Source: Mycobacterium saskatchewanense (GTDB lineage Bacteria > Actinomycetota > Actinomycetes > Mycobacteriales > Mycobacteriaceae). Taken from it: a DNA stretch of 64,000 bases. Shown piece by piece: positions 17,340 through 25,608 of this stretch. Within the stretch, counting starts at the first letter, position 1. The number at the start of each line of letters is the position of its first letter. A program made the translations under genes and the position numbers. The stretch is from the NCBI RefSeq assembly GCF_010729105.1, contig NZ_AP022573.1, forward strand, positions 3,968,001-4,032,000, in the 5' to 3' direction. A model generated the notes under the pieces. The model made no database searches. It was not told the origin of the DNA and worked only from the letters and a program-made list of their open reading frames with translations.

Positions 17340-19169
17340 ATGACCTCAGCCACCATTCCGGGACTGGATACCGCGCCTACCAATCACCCGGGTCTGCTGG
17401 CGTGGGTACGCGAAGTCGCCGAGCTCACCCAACCCGACCGGGTGGTGTTCACCGACGGATCCGACGAGGAGTGGAAGCGGCTGACCGACCAGCTCGTCGA
17501 GGCGGGCACGTTCAAGCGGTTGAACCCCAAGGAGTACCCGAACTCCTTCCTGGCGCTGTCGGACCCGTCCGACGTGGCCCGCGTCGAGTCGCGGACCTTC
17601 ATCTGTTCCGAGCGCGAGATCGACGCCGGGCCCACCAACAACTGGATGGATCCCGCCGAGATGCGCTCCACCCTGACCGATCTGTACCGCGGCTGCATGC
17701 ACGGCCGCACCATGTATGTGGTGCCGTTCTGCATGGGCCCGCTCGGCGCCGACGACCCCAAGCTCGGCGTGGAGATCACCGACTCCGAGTACGTCGTCGT
17801 CTCGATGAAGGTCATGACCCGGATGGGCAAGGCCGCCCTGGACAAGATCGGCGACGACGGTTTCTTCGTCAAGGCGCTGCACTCCGTGGGCGCACCCCTG
17901 GAGCCGGGCCAACAGGACGTGCCGTGGCCCTGCAACGACACCAAGTACATCACCCACTTCCCGGAAACCCGCGAGATCATGAGCTACGGCTCCGGCTACG
18001 GCGGCAACGCCCTGCTGGGCAAGAAGTGCTACTCGCTGCGCATCGCCTCGGCGATGGCCCACGACGAGGGCTGGCTCGCCGAGCACATGCTGATCCTCAA
18101 GCTCATCTCCCCTGAGAACAAGGCGTACTACTTCGCCGCGGCCTTCCCCTCGGCGTGCGGCAAGACCAACCTCGCGATGCTGCAGCCGACCATCCCCGGC
18201 TGGCGCGCCGAGACGCTCGGCGACGACATCGCCTGGATGCGGTTCGGCAAGGACGGCCGCCTGTACGCGGTCAATCCCGAGTTCGGCTTCTTCGGGGTGG
18301 CGCCGGGCACCAACTGGAAGTCCAACCCCAACGCCATGCGCACCATCGCCGCCGGCAACACCGTCTTCACCAACGTCGCCCTGACCGACGACGACGAGGT
18401 GTGGTGGGAAGGCCTGGAGGGCGAGCCCGACCACCTGATCGACTGGAAGGGCAACGACTGGTACCTCCGCGAGACGGAAACCAAGGCCGCCCACCCGAAT
18501 TCGCGGTACTGCACGCCGATGTCGCAGTGCCCCATCCTGGCGCCAGAGTGGGACGACCCGCAGGGCGTGCCGATCTCCGGCATCCTGTTCGGCGCCCGCC
18601 GCAAGACCACGGTGCCGCTGGTGACCGAGGCCCGCGACTGGCAGCACGGGGTGTTCATGGGCGCCACCATGGGCAGCGAGCAGACCGCCGCCGCCGAGGG
18701 CAAGGTCGGCACCGTGCGCCGCGACCCGATGGCCATGTTGCCTTTCCTGGGTTACCACGTCGCTGACTACTTCCAGCACTGGCTGGACCTGGGCAAGAAC
18801 TCCGACGAGTCCAAGCTGCCGAAGGTGTTCTTCGTCAACTGGTTCCGCCGCGGCGACGAGGGCCAGTTCCTGTGGCCGGGCTTCGGTGAGAACAGCCGCG
18901 TGCTGAAGTGGATCGTCGACCGCATCGAGCACCGTGCCGGCGGCCAGGACACCCCGATCGGTGTGGTGCCGAGCGCAGACGACCTGGACCTCGACGGGCT
19001 CGACGCCGACAGCGCCGACGTCGCGCAGGCCTTGGCGGTCAACGCCGACGAATGGCGCCAGGAAGTGCCGCTGATCGAGGAGTGGTTCGAGTTCGTCGGC
19101 GACAAGCTGCCCACCGGCGTCAAGGACGAGTTCGAGGCGCTCAAGCAGCGGCTGGCCGAGTCCCGGTAA
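17340..19169 (+). CDS. pckG: Phosphoenolpyruvate carboxykinase (GTP)
   Basis: The product has 609 aa. It converts oxaloacetate + GTP to PEP + CO2, the entry step of gluconeogenesis, which is essential for growth of mycobacteria on fatty acids and cholesterol. The kinase P-loop with the hyper-reactive cysteine is at 269-276 (FPSACGKT: C273, K275). The substrate region [16 protein letters not shown], the metal-site region LGDDIAWM and the guanine-binding segment near [17 protein letters not shown] are intact. Length and sequence match Rv0211. The start ATG 17340 follows an AGGAG box. In H37Rv as I recall it, nadR and Rv0213c follow; here fadD4 follows directly. Confidence 0.98.
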   Translation: MTSATIPGLDTAPTNHPGLLAWVREVAELTQPDRVVFTDGSDEEWKRLTDQLVEAGTFKRLNPKEYPNSFLALSDPSDVARVESRTFICSEREIDAGPTNNWMDPAEMRSTLTDLYRGCMHGRTMYVVPFCMGPLGADDPKLGVEITDSEYVVVSMKVMTRMGKAALDKIGDDGFFVKALHSVGAPLEPGQQDVPWPCNDTKYITHFPETREIMSYGSGYGGNALLGKKCYSLRIASAMAHDEGWLAEHMLILKLISPENKAYYFAAAFPSACGKTNLAMLQPTIPGWRAETLGDDIAWMRFGKDGRLYAVNPEFGFFGVAPGTNWKSNPNAMRTIAAGNTVFTNVALTDDDEVWWEGLEGEPDHLIDWKGNDWYLRETETKAAHPNSRYCTPMSQCPILAPEWDDPQGVPISGILFGARRKTTVPLVTEARDWQHGVFMGATMGSEQTAAAEGKVGTVRRDPMAMLPFLGYHVADYFQHWLDLGKNSDESKLPKVFFVNWFRRGDEGQFLWPGFGENSRVLKWIVDRIEHRAGGQDTPIGVVPSADDLDLDGLDADSADVAQALAVNADEWRQEVPLIEEWFEFVGDKLPTGVKDEFEALKQRLAESR

Positions 19170-19190
19170 CGTTGCCCGCTGAGCGGGACC

Positions 19191-19208
19191 ACTTGACACC
19201 CGTCAAGT
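19191..19208. promoter_or_regulatory. Perfect 18-bp palindrome, candidate operator of fadD4
   Basis: ACTTGAC-ACCC-GTCAAGT is a perfect inverted repeat (7-bp arms, 4-bp centre) that covers the -35 region upstream of fadD4. Size and position suit a TetR-type repressor. No candidate regulator gene is adjacent. Confidence 0.55.
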
Positions 19209-19218
19209 TTCGCGGCGG

Positions 19219-19224
19219 TACAGT
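19219..19224 (+). promoter_or_regulatory. Candidate leaderless -10 element of fadD4
   Basis: TACAGT lies exactly at -12 to -7 relative to the ATG at 19231. TTGACA at 19193-19198 is present upstream but is 20 bp away, longer than the usual 17. No ribosome site precedes the ATG. Confidence 0.5.
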
Positions 19225-19230
19225 CTGCGC

Positions 19231-20760
19231 ATGCAGATTCGCGACCATTGCGGCTCGGGTAAGCCCGCCATCGTCCTTCACCCCTCCGGCACGGTCGTCA
19301 CTTTCGACGAACTCGAGGCGCGCGCCAACAGGCTGGCGCACCACTTCCGGCGGGCCGGGCTGCGCGAGGGCGACGCCGTCGCGATCCTCATGGAGAACAA
19401 CGAGCACATCCATGCGGTGATGTGGGCAGCTCGCCGCAGTGGCCTGTACTACGTCCCCATCAACACTCACCTCACCGCGGCCGAGGCCGCGTACATCATC
19501 GACAACAGCGCCGCCAAGGCGATCATCGGGTCGGCCGCGCTGCGCAAGACCTGCGAGAACCTGGCCGAGCACCTGCCGGGCGGCCTGCCCGCGTTGCTGT
19601 TGATCGCCTCGGAAAAGGGAGAACCCGACCTCGAGGGCTGGCAGCGCTACCCGGAATGCGTTGCCGGCGAGCCGGACACCCCGATCGACGACGAGCGTGA
19701 GGGCGACCTGCTGCAGTATTCGTCGGGCACCACGGGCCGGCCGAAGGGCATCAAACGCGAACTGCAGCACGTCTCGCCGGCCGAGGCGCCGGGGATGATG
19801 TCGGCGTTGGTCAGCTTCTGGATGAACCCGGATTCGATCTACCTGAGCCCCGCGCCGCTGTACCACACCGCGCCGTCGGTGTGGTCGATGAGCGCGCAGG
19901 CCGGCGGCGTCACCACGGTCGTCCTGGAGAAGTTCGACCCGGAAGGCTGCCTCGACGCCATCGCGCGCCACCGGGTCACGCACGGCCAGTTCGTCCCGGC
20001 GATGTTCACCCGAATGCTCAAACTTCCGGAGGCCGTGCGCAATTCGTATGACCTGTCCAGCCTGCAGCGGGTGATGCACGCGGCGGCGCCGTGCCCCGTG
20101 GAGATCAAGAAGCAGATGATCGACTGGTGGGGCCCGATCATCGACGAGTACTACGCCTCCTCGGAGGCGATCGGCTCGACCCTGATCAGCGCCGAGGAGT
20201 GGCTGGCTCATCCGGGGTCGGTCGGCAAACCGATGGCCTGCGAGATCCACATCCTCGACGAGGACGGCAACGAGCTGCCCCCGGGCCAGCCCGGTGAAAT
20301 CTATTTCGCGGGTGGCTATTCCTTCGAATACCTCAACGACGACGCGAAGACCGCCGCCTCACGCGACGGGCGCGGCTGGGTGACGGTCGGCGACGTCGGC
20401 TACCTCGACGACGAGGGCTACCTCTACCTCACGGACCGGCGCCACCACATGATCATCTCGGGTGGGGTCAACATCTACCCGCAGGAGACCGAGAACCTCC
20501 TGGTCACCCATCCAAAGGTGTTGGATGCGGCGGTGTTCGGTGTTCCCGACGACGAGATGGGCCAACGGGTGATGGCGGCCGTGCAGACCGTCGACCCTGG
20601 CGACGCCACCGCAGAGTTCGCCGACGAGCTGACGGCGTGGCTGCGAGACCGCTTGGCGCACTACAAATGTCCCCGGTCGATCGCCTTCGAGGCGCAGCTG
20701 CCGCGGACCGATACCGGCAAGCTGTACAAGAACGGGCTGATCGAGAAGTACTCGGTGTGA
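19231..20760 (+). CDS. fadD4: Fatty-acyl-CoA/AMP ligase FadD4
   Basis: The product has 509 aa of the adenylate-forming (ANL) superfamily. It activates a carboxylic acid as acyl-AMP and then, if it is a CoA ligase, acyl-CoA. The phosphate loop is at about 161-174 (LLQYSSGTTGRPKG), the adenine-region motif DEYYASSEAIG at about 306, the hinge-proximal YLTDRRHHMIISGGVNIYP at about 406-424, and the catalytic Lys in RTDTGKLYKNGL near the end. These match Rv0214. The true substrate is unknown. The gene appears leaderless, has a palindromic candidate operator over its -35 region, and is translationally coupled (GTGA) to a crotonase, so I infer a small acyl-CoA degradation or modification operon. Confidence 0.92.
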   Translation: MQIRDHCGSGKPAIVLHPSGTVVTFDELEARANRLAHHFRRAGLREGDAVAILMENNEHIHAVMWAARRSGLYYVPINTHLTAAEAAYIIDNSAAKAIIGSAALRKTCENLAEHLPGGLPALLLIASEKGEPDLEGWQRYPECVAGEPDTPIDDEREGDLLQYSSGTTGRPKGIKRELQHVSPAEAPGMMSALVSFWMNPDSIYLSPAPLYHTAPSVWSMSAQAGGVTTVVLEKFDPEGCLDAIARHRVTHGQFVPAMFTRMLKLPEAVRNSYDLSSLQRVMHAAAPCPVEIKKQMIDWWGPIIDEYYASSEAIGSTLISAEEWLAHPGSVGKPMACEIHILDEDGNELPPGQPGEIYFAGGYSFEYLNDDAKTAASRDGRGWVTVGDVGYLDDEGYLYLTDRRHHMIISGGVNIYPQETENLLVTHPKVLDAAVFGVPDDEMGQRVMAAVQTVDPGDATAEFADELTAWLRDRLAHYKCPRSIAFEAQLPRTDTGKLYKNGLIEKYSV

Positions 20761-21701
20761 CACTGCGCGTCATCGATCTGAGCGCGCCGCCGCCGCCCGA
20801 TGACGTTGCGCCGCCAGGCGTGGTGGTCGGCGCCGGTGCGATCGGTCGCGCGCCCGAATATTGGCTCGATCACGCCACTTTCACGCTCACCGAAGACCCG
20901 TGTGACGACCGGCGGGCGATCACCGTCGCGTCGTTGCCCGACGCCCTGGCCGAGCTGGCGCTGCGCTGTGAACGCTGGCCGCACGCCAGCAGCGTGTGCG
21001 ACGACGTGCTGCGCGCGATCGATCCCGCCGGCCCGGCGTCGGCCGGGGTGATCACCGAGTCGCTGGCGTACTCGACGCTGCAGGGCGGCCCCGAGTTCGC
21101 GCGGTGGCTCGCCGACCGCGGCCCGGCGCGCATGCCGGACATCGCCGAGCCGGTCCTTTGTGGGCGCGACGGCGACACCGTTGTCGTCGCGTTCAACCGG
21201 CCGCAGCGGCACAACGCCTTCTCGACGGATGCCCGCGCTGCGCTGCTGGAGGCGCTCACCGTCGCGCGGCTGGACCCGTCGGTGACCCGAATCGTGCTGC
21301 GCGGCAACGGCCCGTCGTTCTGCAGCGGCGGTGACCTCGCCGAGTTCGGCAGCCTGGCCGACCCGGCCAGCGCGCACCTGGCCCGCACCCGGCACAGCCC
21401 GGCCCTGGCGCTCGACGCGCTCGCCGCCCGGCTGGGCCGGTCCTGCCGCGCCGAGGTGCACGGCCGAGTGCTCGGCAGCGGGCTGGAGATGGCGGCGTTC
21501 TGCGGATGGGTTGAGGCGCAACGTGACTCGCTGTTCGGACTACCCGAACTTGCGCTGGGCCTGATCCCGGGGGCCGGCGGCACGGTCAGCGTCACGCGCA
21601 GGATCGGCCGTTGGCGCACCGCCTACCTGGTGTTGACGGGACGCACCATCGACGCGGCTACCGCGTTGTCCTGGGGGCTGGTGGACGCGGTGGCTCAGTA
21701 A
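20757..21701 (+). CDS. Enoyl-CoA hydratase/isomerase (crotonase) with extended N-terminus
   Basis: The product has 314 aa. The crotonase core begins near residue 140 (DTVVVAFNRPQRHNAFS) and has the oxyanion-hole loop FCSGGDLAEFG, the GSGLEMAAFCG segment with the first acidic position, and GLPELALGLIPGAGG with the second. The ~135 residues before it are Ala/Leu-rich and not part of a standard crotonase (typically ~260 aa). The start GTG 20757 overlaps the fadD4 stop codon. The pair probably acts on the same acyl-CoA. I recall no gene here in H37Rv. The stop overlaps the convergent dispanin gene by 7 bp. Confidence 0.85.
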   Translation: MTLRVIDLSAPPPPDDVAPPGVVVGAGAIGRAPEYWLDHATFTLTEDPCDDRRAITVASLPDALAELALRCERWPHASSVCDDVLRAIDPAGPASAGVITESLAYSTLQGGPEFARWLADRGPARMPDIAEPVLCGRDGDTVVVAFNRPQRHNAFSTDARAALLEALTVARLDPSVTRIVLRGNGPSFCSGGDLAEFGSLADPASAHLARTRHSPALALDALAARLGRSCRAEVHGRVLGSGLEMAAFCGWVEAQRDSLFGLPELALGLIPGAGGTVSVTRRIGRWRTAYLVLTGRTIDAATALSWGLVDAVAQ

Positions 21702-22099
21702 CCGGAGTAGGTGGTGGTGACGTTCGACGGCGCGTTCGAGATCGCGAACACGATGAGGCCGAAGTAGAGGATGGCGCCGATCACGGCGGCCACCGCGCCC
21801 ACTATCGCCCCGATGATGGCCCACTTCTTCGCATTGTTGGCCGCCGCCTGGGCCTCGGCGTACCGCCCCTGCGCCCACAGGCCGGAAACCTTGGTCGAAT
21901 AGACGATCGAGACGACCCCGAACGGCAGGCAGCACAGGACGGTGCACAGGATCGCCCACACGAGGTAGTTGTCGGGCTCGCGCTGCCCCTGCCAGCCCGG
22001 CTGTGGACCCGGCCAACCCGCCGGCTGCTGGCCCGGCCAGCCGGGTTGCTGGCCCTGCCATTCCGGTGAACCCTGGTACGGCCCTGGGGGATAACTCAT
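21695..22099 (-). CDS. Small CD225/dispanin-like membrane protein
   Basis: The product has 134 aa. Residues 1-42 are rich in Pro, Gly, Gln and Trp (repeated GQQPGWPG-like blocks). The first membrane segment (YLVWAILCTVLCCLPFGVVSIVYS) is followed by a conserved loop VSGLWAQGRYAEAQAAANNAKKW and a second membrane helix at about 93-122. This loop between two helices is typical of the CD225/dispanin (DUF4339-like) family common in actinobacteria; the function is unknown. TATATT (complement of 22128-22133) is a good -10 about 30 bp upstream, with a GAGGAAAG ribosome site. Confidence 0.85.
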   Translation of the reverse strand: MSYPPGPYQGSPEWQGQQPGWPGQQPAGWPGPQPGWQGQREPDNYLVWAILCTVLCCLPFGVVSIVYSTKVSGLWAQGRYAEAQAAANNAKKWAIIGAIVGAVAAVIGAILYFGLIVFAISNAPSNVTTTYSGY

Positions 22100-22127
22100 G
22101 GCACCCGGCTTTCCTCGAAGTCAGGCA

Positions 22128-22133
22128 AATATA
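22128..22133 (-). promoter_or_regulatory. Candidate -10 element of the dispanin-like gene
   Basis: TATATT on the minus strand, unusually AT-rich for this region, lies about 28 bp upstream of the ATG at 22099 and fits the TANNNT consensus. Confidence 0.4.
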
Positions 22134-22168
22134 CAGCAGGGGCCGACGCCGGTCCGGGATTTAGATGG

Positions 22169-23323
22169 TCAGATCCCGCCCCGGGCGACCAGCTGCCGGG
22201 CGATCACGTTGCGCTGGATCTCGTTGGTGCCTTCGCCGACGATCATCAGGGGCGCGTCGCGGAAGTACCGCTCGACGTCGTATTCGGTCGAATAGCCGTA
22301 GCCGCCGTGGATGCGCACCGCGTCGAGGGCGATCTCCATGGCGACCTCCGAGGCGAACAGCTTGGCCATCCCGGCTTCCATGTCGCAGCGTTGCCCGCTG
22401 TCGTAGCGCTCGGCGGCGTACCGGGTCAGCTGGCGGGCGGCGGTGAGCTTGGTGGCCATGTCGGCCAGGTAGTTGCCGATCGACTGGTGCTTCCAGATCG
22501 GCTGACCGAAGCTCTCCCGCTGCCCGGCGTACGCCAGCGCGTCCTCGAGCGCCGCCGTCGCGACGCCCAGGGCGCGGGCTGCCACCTGGATGCGGCCGGT
22601 CTCGAGGCCCTTCATCATCTGCGAAAAGCCTTCCCCGGCAACGCCACCCAGGATGGCCGACGCGGGCGCGGAGAAATCGTCGAACGACAGCTCGCACGCC
22701 TCGACACCCTTGTAGCCGAGCTTGGGCAGGTCCCGCGACACTGTCAGGCCCGGGCCGTGCCCTACGAGCACGATCGAGACCCCCATGTGGCGGGGTGTGG
22801 CCTCGGGATCCGTCTTGCACAGCAGCGCAATCAGCCCGGAGCGGCGCGCATTGCTGATCCACGTCTTGGCCCCGTTGATGAGCAAGCCGTCCGGACCGTC
22901 CGGCAGCGCGGTCGTCGACATGTTCTGCAGATCGGAACCGCCGCCGGGTTCGGTCAGCGCCATGGTGGCACGCAGTTCGCCCGTCGCCATCGGCGGCAGG
23001 TAGGCGCTCTTCTGCTCGTCGGTTCCGAACAGCGTCAGCAGCCTGGCCACCACGGTGTGTCCGCCCATCGCACCCGCCAGGCTCATCCAGCCGCGGGCCA
23101 GTTCCTCGGTGACCCGCACATAACACGGCATCGACACCGGTGACCCGCCGTACTCCTCGCCGATGGCCAGCCCGTAGATGCCAATCCGCTTCATCTGGTC
23201 GATCCACGCTTCCGGATAGGTGTTGGCGTGTTCGACCTCGCGGACGGTCGGCTTGACTTCACGGTCGATGAACGCCCGCACCGTGGCGACCAACATCTCC
23301 TCTTCCTCATTCACGCACGCCAT
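22169..23323 (-). CDS. fadE3: Acyl-CoA dehydrogenase FadE3
   Basis: The product has 384 aa. It is an FAD-dependent alpha,beta-dehydrogenase of acyl-CoA. Visible are the FAD/substrate loop ATMALTEPGGGSDLQNM, NGAKTWISNARRSG, the FDDFSAPASAILGG strand and the C-terminal catalytic glutamate in MIVGEGTNEIQRN. These match Rv0215c. I chose ATG 23323 (MACVNEEEEML); the frame begins earlier but would overlap the divergent promoter space. It is divergent from the Rv0216 homologue with only 38 bp between starts, so the two probably share control elements. The exact acyl substrate is not deducible. Confidence 0.93.
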   Translation of the reverse strand: MACVNEEEEMLVATVRAFIDREVKPTVREVEHANTYPEAWIDQMKRIGIYGLAIGEEYGGSPVSMPCYVRVTEELARGWMSLAGAMGGHTVVARLLTLFGTDEQKSAYLPPMATGELRATMALTEPGGGSDLQNMSTTALPDGPDGLLINGAKTWISNARRSGLIALLCKTDPEATPRHMGVSIVLVGHGPGLTVSRDLPKLGYKGVEACELSFDDFSAPASAILGGVAGEGFSQMMKGLETGRIQVAARALGVATAALEDALAYAGQRESFGQPIWKHQSIGNYLADMATKLTAARQLTRYAAERYDSGQRCDMEAGMAKLFASEVAMEIALDAVRIHGGYGYSTEYDVERYFRDAPLMIVGEGTNEIQRNVIARQLVARGGI

Positions 23324-23361
23324 ATTGCACCCACCCCGCGCGCCTGCCAGCATGTGGCGTT

Positions 23362-24375
23362 GTGCACAGCGGCTACGCGGGCCAGCGCGAGGGCGGCCCC
23401 TTCTTCGATGACCTGTCGGTTGGCCAAGTGTTTGACTGGGCTCCCTCGGTGACGCTGTCGTCGGGACTGGCTGCCACGCACCAGTCGATCGTGGGGGATA
23501 GGCTGCGCCTCGCGCTGGACGCCGTCCTGTGCACCGCGGTCACCGGCGTGCCGGGGCCGCTGGCCCACCCCGCGCTGGTGTGCGACGTCGCGATCGGGCA
23601 GTCGACCCTGGCCACCCAGCGGGTCAAGGCCAACCTGTTCTACCGGGGCCTCACGTTCCACCGCTTCCCCGTCGTCGGCGACACCATCTACACACGCACG
23701 GAAGTGGTTGGGCTGCGAGCCAATTCGCCGAAGCCGGGCCGGGCGCCGACGGGGATGGCGGCGCTGCGCATGATCACCATCGACCAGGCCGACCGGCTGG
23801 TGCTCGACTTCTATCGGTGTGCGATGCTGCCGGCGAGCCCCGATTGGCGTCCCTCCGACGAGCTCGGCGACGACCTGTCGGTCATCGGCGCCGACGCGGC
23901 CGGGCCGGCCGCCGACCCCACCGCCCACTGGGACGGGGACGCCTTCCGCAGCAGGGTCCCGGGCCCGCATTTCGACCCGGCCATGGCCGGTCTCGTGCTG
24001 CGTAGCACCGGCGACGTGGTCAGCGGTGCCCCGGAGCTGGCCCGGCTGACGGCGAACATCGCGGCAACGCATCATGATTCGCGGGTCGGCGGTCGCCGGC
24101 TGGTGTACGGCGGGCACACCATCGGGATCGCGCTGGCGCAGGCGAGCAGGCTGCTGCCCAATCTGGCGACGGTGCTGGGCTGGGAGTCTTGCGATCACAC
24201 CGGTCCCGTCCACGAGGGGGACACGCTGTACAGCGAGCTGCGGGTCGAGTCGGCTGAACCCGCGGAGCGCGGCGGCGTGCTGGCGCTGCGATCGGTCGTC
24301 CACGCGGTCGGCGACGGTTCCGGTGTGGCGGACCGCCCGGTGCTGGACTGGCGGTTCAGCGCGTTGCACTTCTGA
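23362..24375 (+). CDS. Double-hotdog (R)-specific hydratase-like protein (Rv0216 homologue)
   Basis: The product has 337 aa. Rv0216 of M. tuberculosis has a structure with two fused hotdog domains related to MaoC (R)-specific enoyl-CoA hydratases, but its substrate is unknown. Here the first domain covers roughly residues 1-160 (FFDDLSVGQVFDW, FHRFPVVGDTIYTRTEVVG) and the second 195-337, with the hydratase-like segments DSRVGGRRLVYGGHTIGIALAQ and HEGDTLYSELRVES. The start GTG 23362 leaves a 38-bp gap to the divergent fadE3. The neighbours (fadE3, CoA-transferase) imply acyl-CoA chemistry. Confidence 0.88.
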   Translation: MHSGYAGQREGGPFFDDLSVGQVFDWAPSVTLSSGLAATHQSIVGDRLRLALDAVLCTAVTGVPGPLAHPALVCDVAIGQSTLATQRVKANLFYRGLTFHRFPVVGDTIYTRTEVVGLRANSPKPGRAPTGMAALRMITIDQADRLVLDFYRCAMLPASPDWRPSDELGDDLSVIGADAAGPAADPTAHWDGDAFRSRVPGPHFDPAMAGLVLRSTGDVVSGAPELARLTANIAATHHDSRVGGRRLVYGGHTIGIALAQASRLLPNLATVLGWESCDHTGPVHEGDTLYSELRVESAEPAERGGVLALRSVVHAVGDGSGVADRPVLDWRFSALHF

Positions 24376-24416
24376 GGCCCGGGCCGTGCGGCCGCGGGGC
24401 GAGGCGCGCCCGGGGT

Positions 24417-24422
24417 TACTCT
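24417..24422 (+). promoter_or_regulatory. Candidate near-leaderless -10 element of the CaiB-type gene
   Basis: TACTCT ends 7 bp before the ATG at 24430, so transcription would start at or next to the start codon. No ribosome site is present. Confidence 0.4.
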
Positions 24423-24429
24423 CGGCGAG

Positions 24430-25608
24430 ATGAACCGCGCGACGCGTCGCTGGGGGAGCAGCGGGCTGGCCCACCTGACGGGCTTGCCCGACGGGCCCCC
24501 GGACTTCTCCCGCGCCAACGTGCTGGCCCGCGCCGAGGCCGTGGCCGCCGCGGTCGCGCGCAGCGGCATCGCGATCGATGCGGCCGCCGAGCTCACCTGC
24601 CGGGCCGCGTGGCTGGGTTTGGGGCGGCGCGGACGGGTGTCGGCCGGCGGCGCCACCCGGATGCTCGAGGCCCGCGATAGCTGGTGCGCGATCACACTCT
24701 CCCGCCCCGACGACGTCGCGGCGGTGCCCGCGCTGGTGCAGGCCGACGACGTGGGGACCGATCCCTGGCCGGCGCTGGAGCGCTGGGCCGCAACGCGTTT
24801 CACCTCTACGGCCGTCGACCGGGCGCGCCTGCTCGACATCCCGGCAGCTGCCCTGGGCGAGGTCGTCGCCAGCCCGCCACGGATACGCCGGCTGGGCGCC
24901 AGGGCGGCGGGACGCCAGATGAGCGACTTGCTGGTGGCCGACCTGTCGTCGATGTGGGCGGGTCCGCTGTGTGGGCGGCTGCTGGCCCGGGCCGGTGCTA
25001 CGGTCGTGAAGGTCGAAAGCCCGCGCCGACCGGACGGCACCCGAAACGGCAGCCGAGCCTTCTTCGACTGGGTCAACAGCGAAAAGCTGATGTACGGCAT
25101 CGATTTCGATGCGGAGGCCGACGAGGTGCGCGAACTGCTCGCGGCCGCCGACATCGTGATCGAAGGCTCGCGCCCGGCGGCGCTGGCGCGGCGCCGGCTC
25201 GGGCCGGCGGACGCGGCGGCCCGGCGGGGGCGAATCTGGCTGCGCATCGTCGGATCCTGGGGCGGCGGACCGGCCTTCGGCGATGACGCCGCGGTGGCCG
25301 GCGGCCTGGTGGGGGCCAGCGCCGCGGGGCCGGTGTTCTGCGGGGACGCCGTCGCCGACCCGCTGACTGGGCTGGAAGCCTTTGCCGCGCTCCATGATTC
25401 GCTGACCCGGGGTGGTGGCGAGCTGATCGAAGTCTCGATGGCGGCGGTGGCCGCCACCTATGCCGCGCTGCCGGCCGAACCGTCGGTCGCGCAGTGCCCC
25501 GCCCCGCCGCCGGTGGCGCCTCCGCCGGTCGAACCGGCGGGCGCACTCGGCGCGGACAACGTCGCCGTGCACCGGCTGGTCGCGCGACGACGTTGCGCCG
25601 CATGCTGA
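24430..25608 (+). CDS. Atypical family III (CaiB/BaiF) CoA-transferase
   Basis: The product has 392 aa. The hallmark CaiB segment (LLVADLSSMWAGPLCGRLL, then AGATVVKVESPRRPDG) normally lies at the N-terminus but here starts at about residue 165. The preceding ~160 residues are Ala/Arg-rich and could be a displaced or additional half-domain. VADPLTGLEAFAALHD near residue 312 resembles the region that carries the catalytic Asp. The protein then stops after a Pro-rich stretch, shorter than the usual C-terminal domain. It may be a non-catalytic or dedicated variant. It overlaps the amidohydrolase start by 7 bp (ATGCTGA). No gene is recalled at this position in H37Rv. Confidence 0.78.
   Translation: MNRATRRWGSSGLAHLTGLPDGPPDFSRANVLARAEAVAAAVARSGIAIDAAAELTCRAAWLGLGRRGRVSAGGATRMLEARDSWCAITLSRPDDVAAVPALVQADDVGTDPWPALERWAATRFTSTAVDRARLLDIPAAALGEVVASPPRIRRLGARAAGRQMSDLLVADLSSMWAGPLCGRLLARAGATVVKVESPRRPDGTRNGSRAFFDWVNSEKLMYGIDFDAEADEVRELLAAADIVIEGSRPAALARRRLGPADAAARRGRIWLRIVGSWGGGPAFGDDAAVAGGLVGASAAGPVFCGDAVADPLTGLEAFAALHDSLTRGGGELIEVSMAAVAATYAALPAEPSVAQCPAPPPVAPPPVEPAGALGADNVAVHRLVARRRCAAC

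Noticed and set aside
17346..19199. 617-codon minus-strand frame opposite pckG
   Set aside because: pckG is unmistakable on the plus strand; the antisense frame has no recognisable domain.
23354..25572. Large minus-strand frame across Rv0216 and the CaiB gene
   Set aside because: Composition is Arg/Gly/His-rich, and the overlapping plus-strand genes have clear family motifs.
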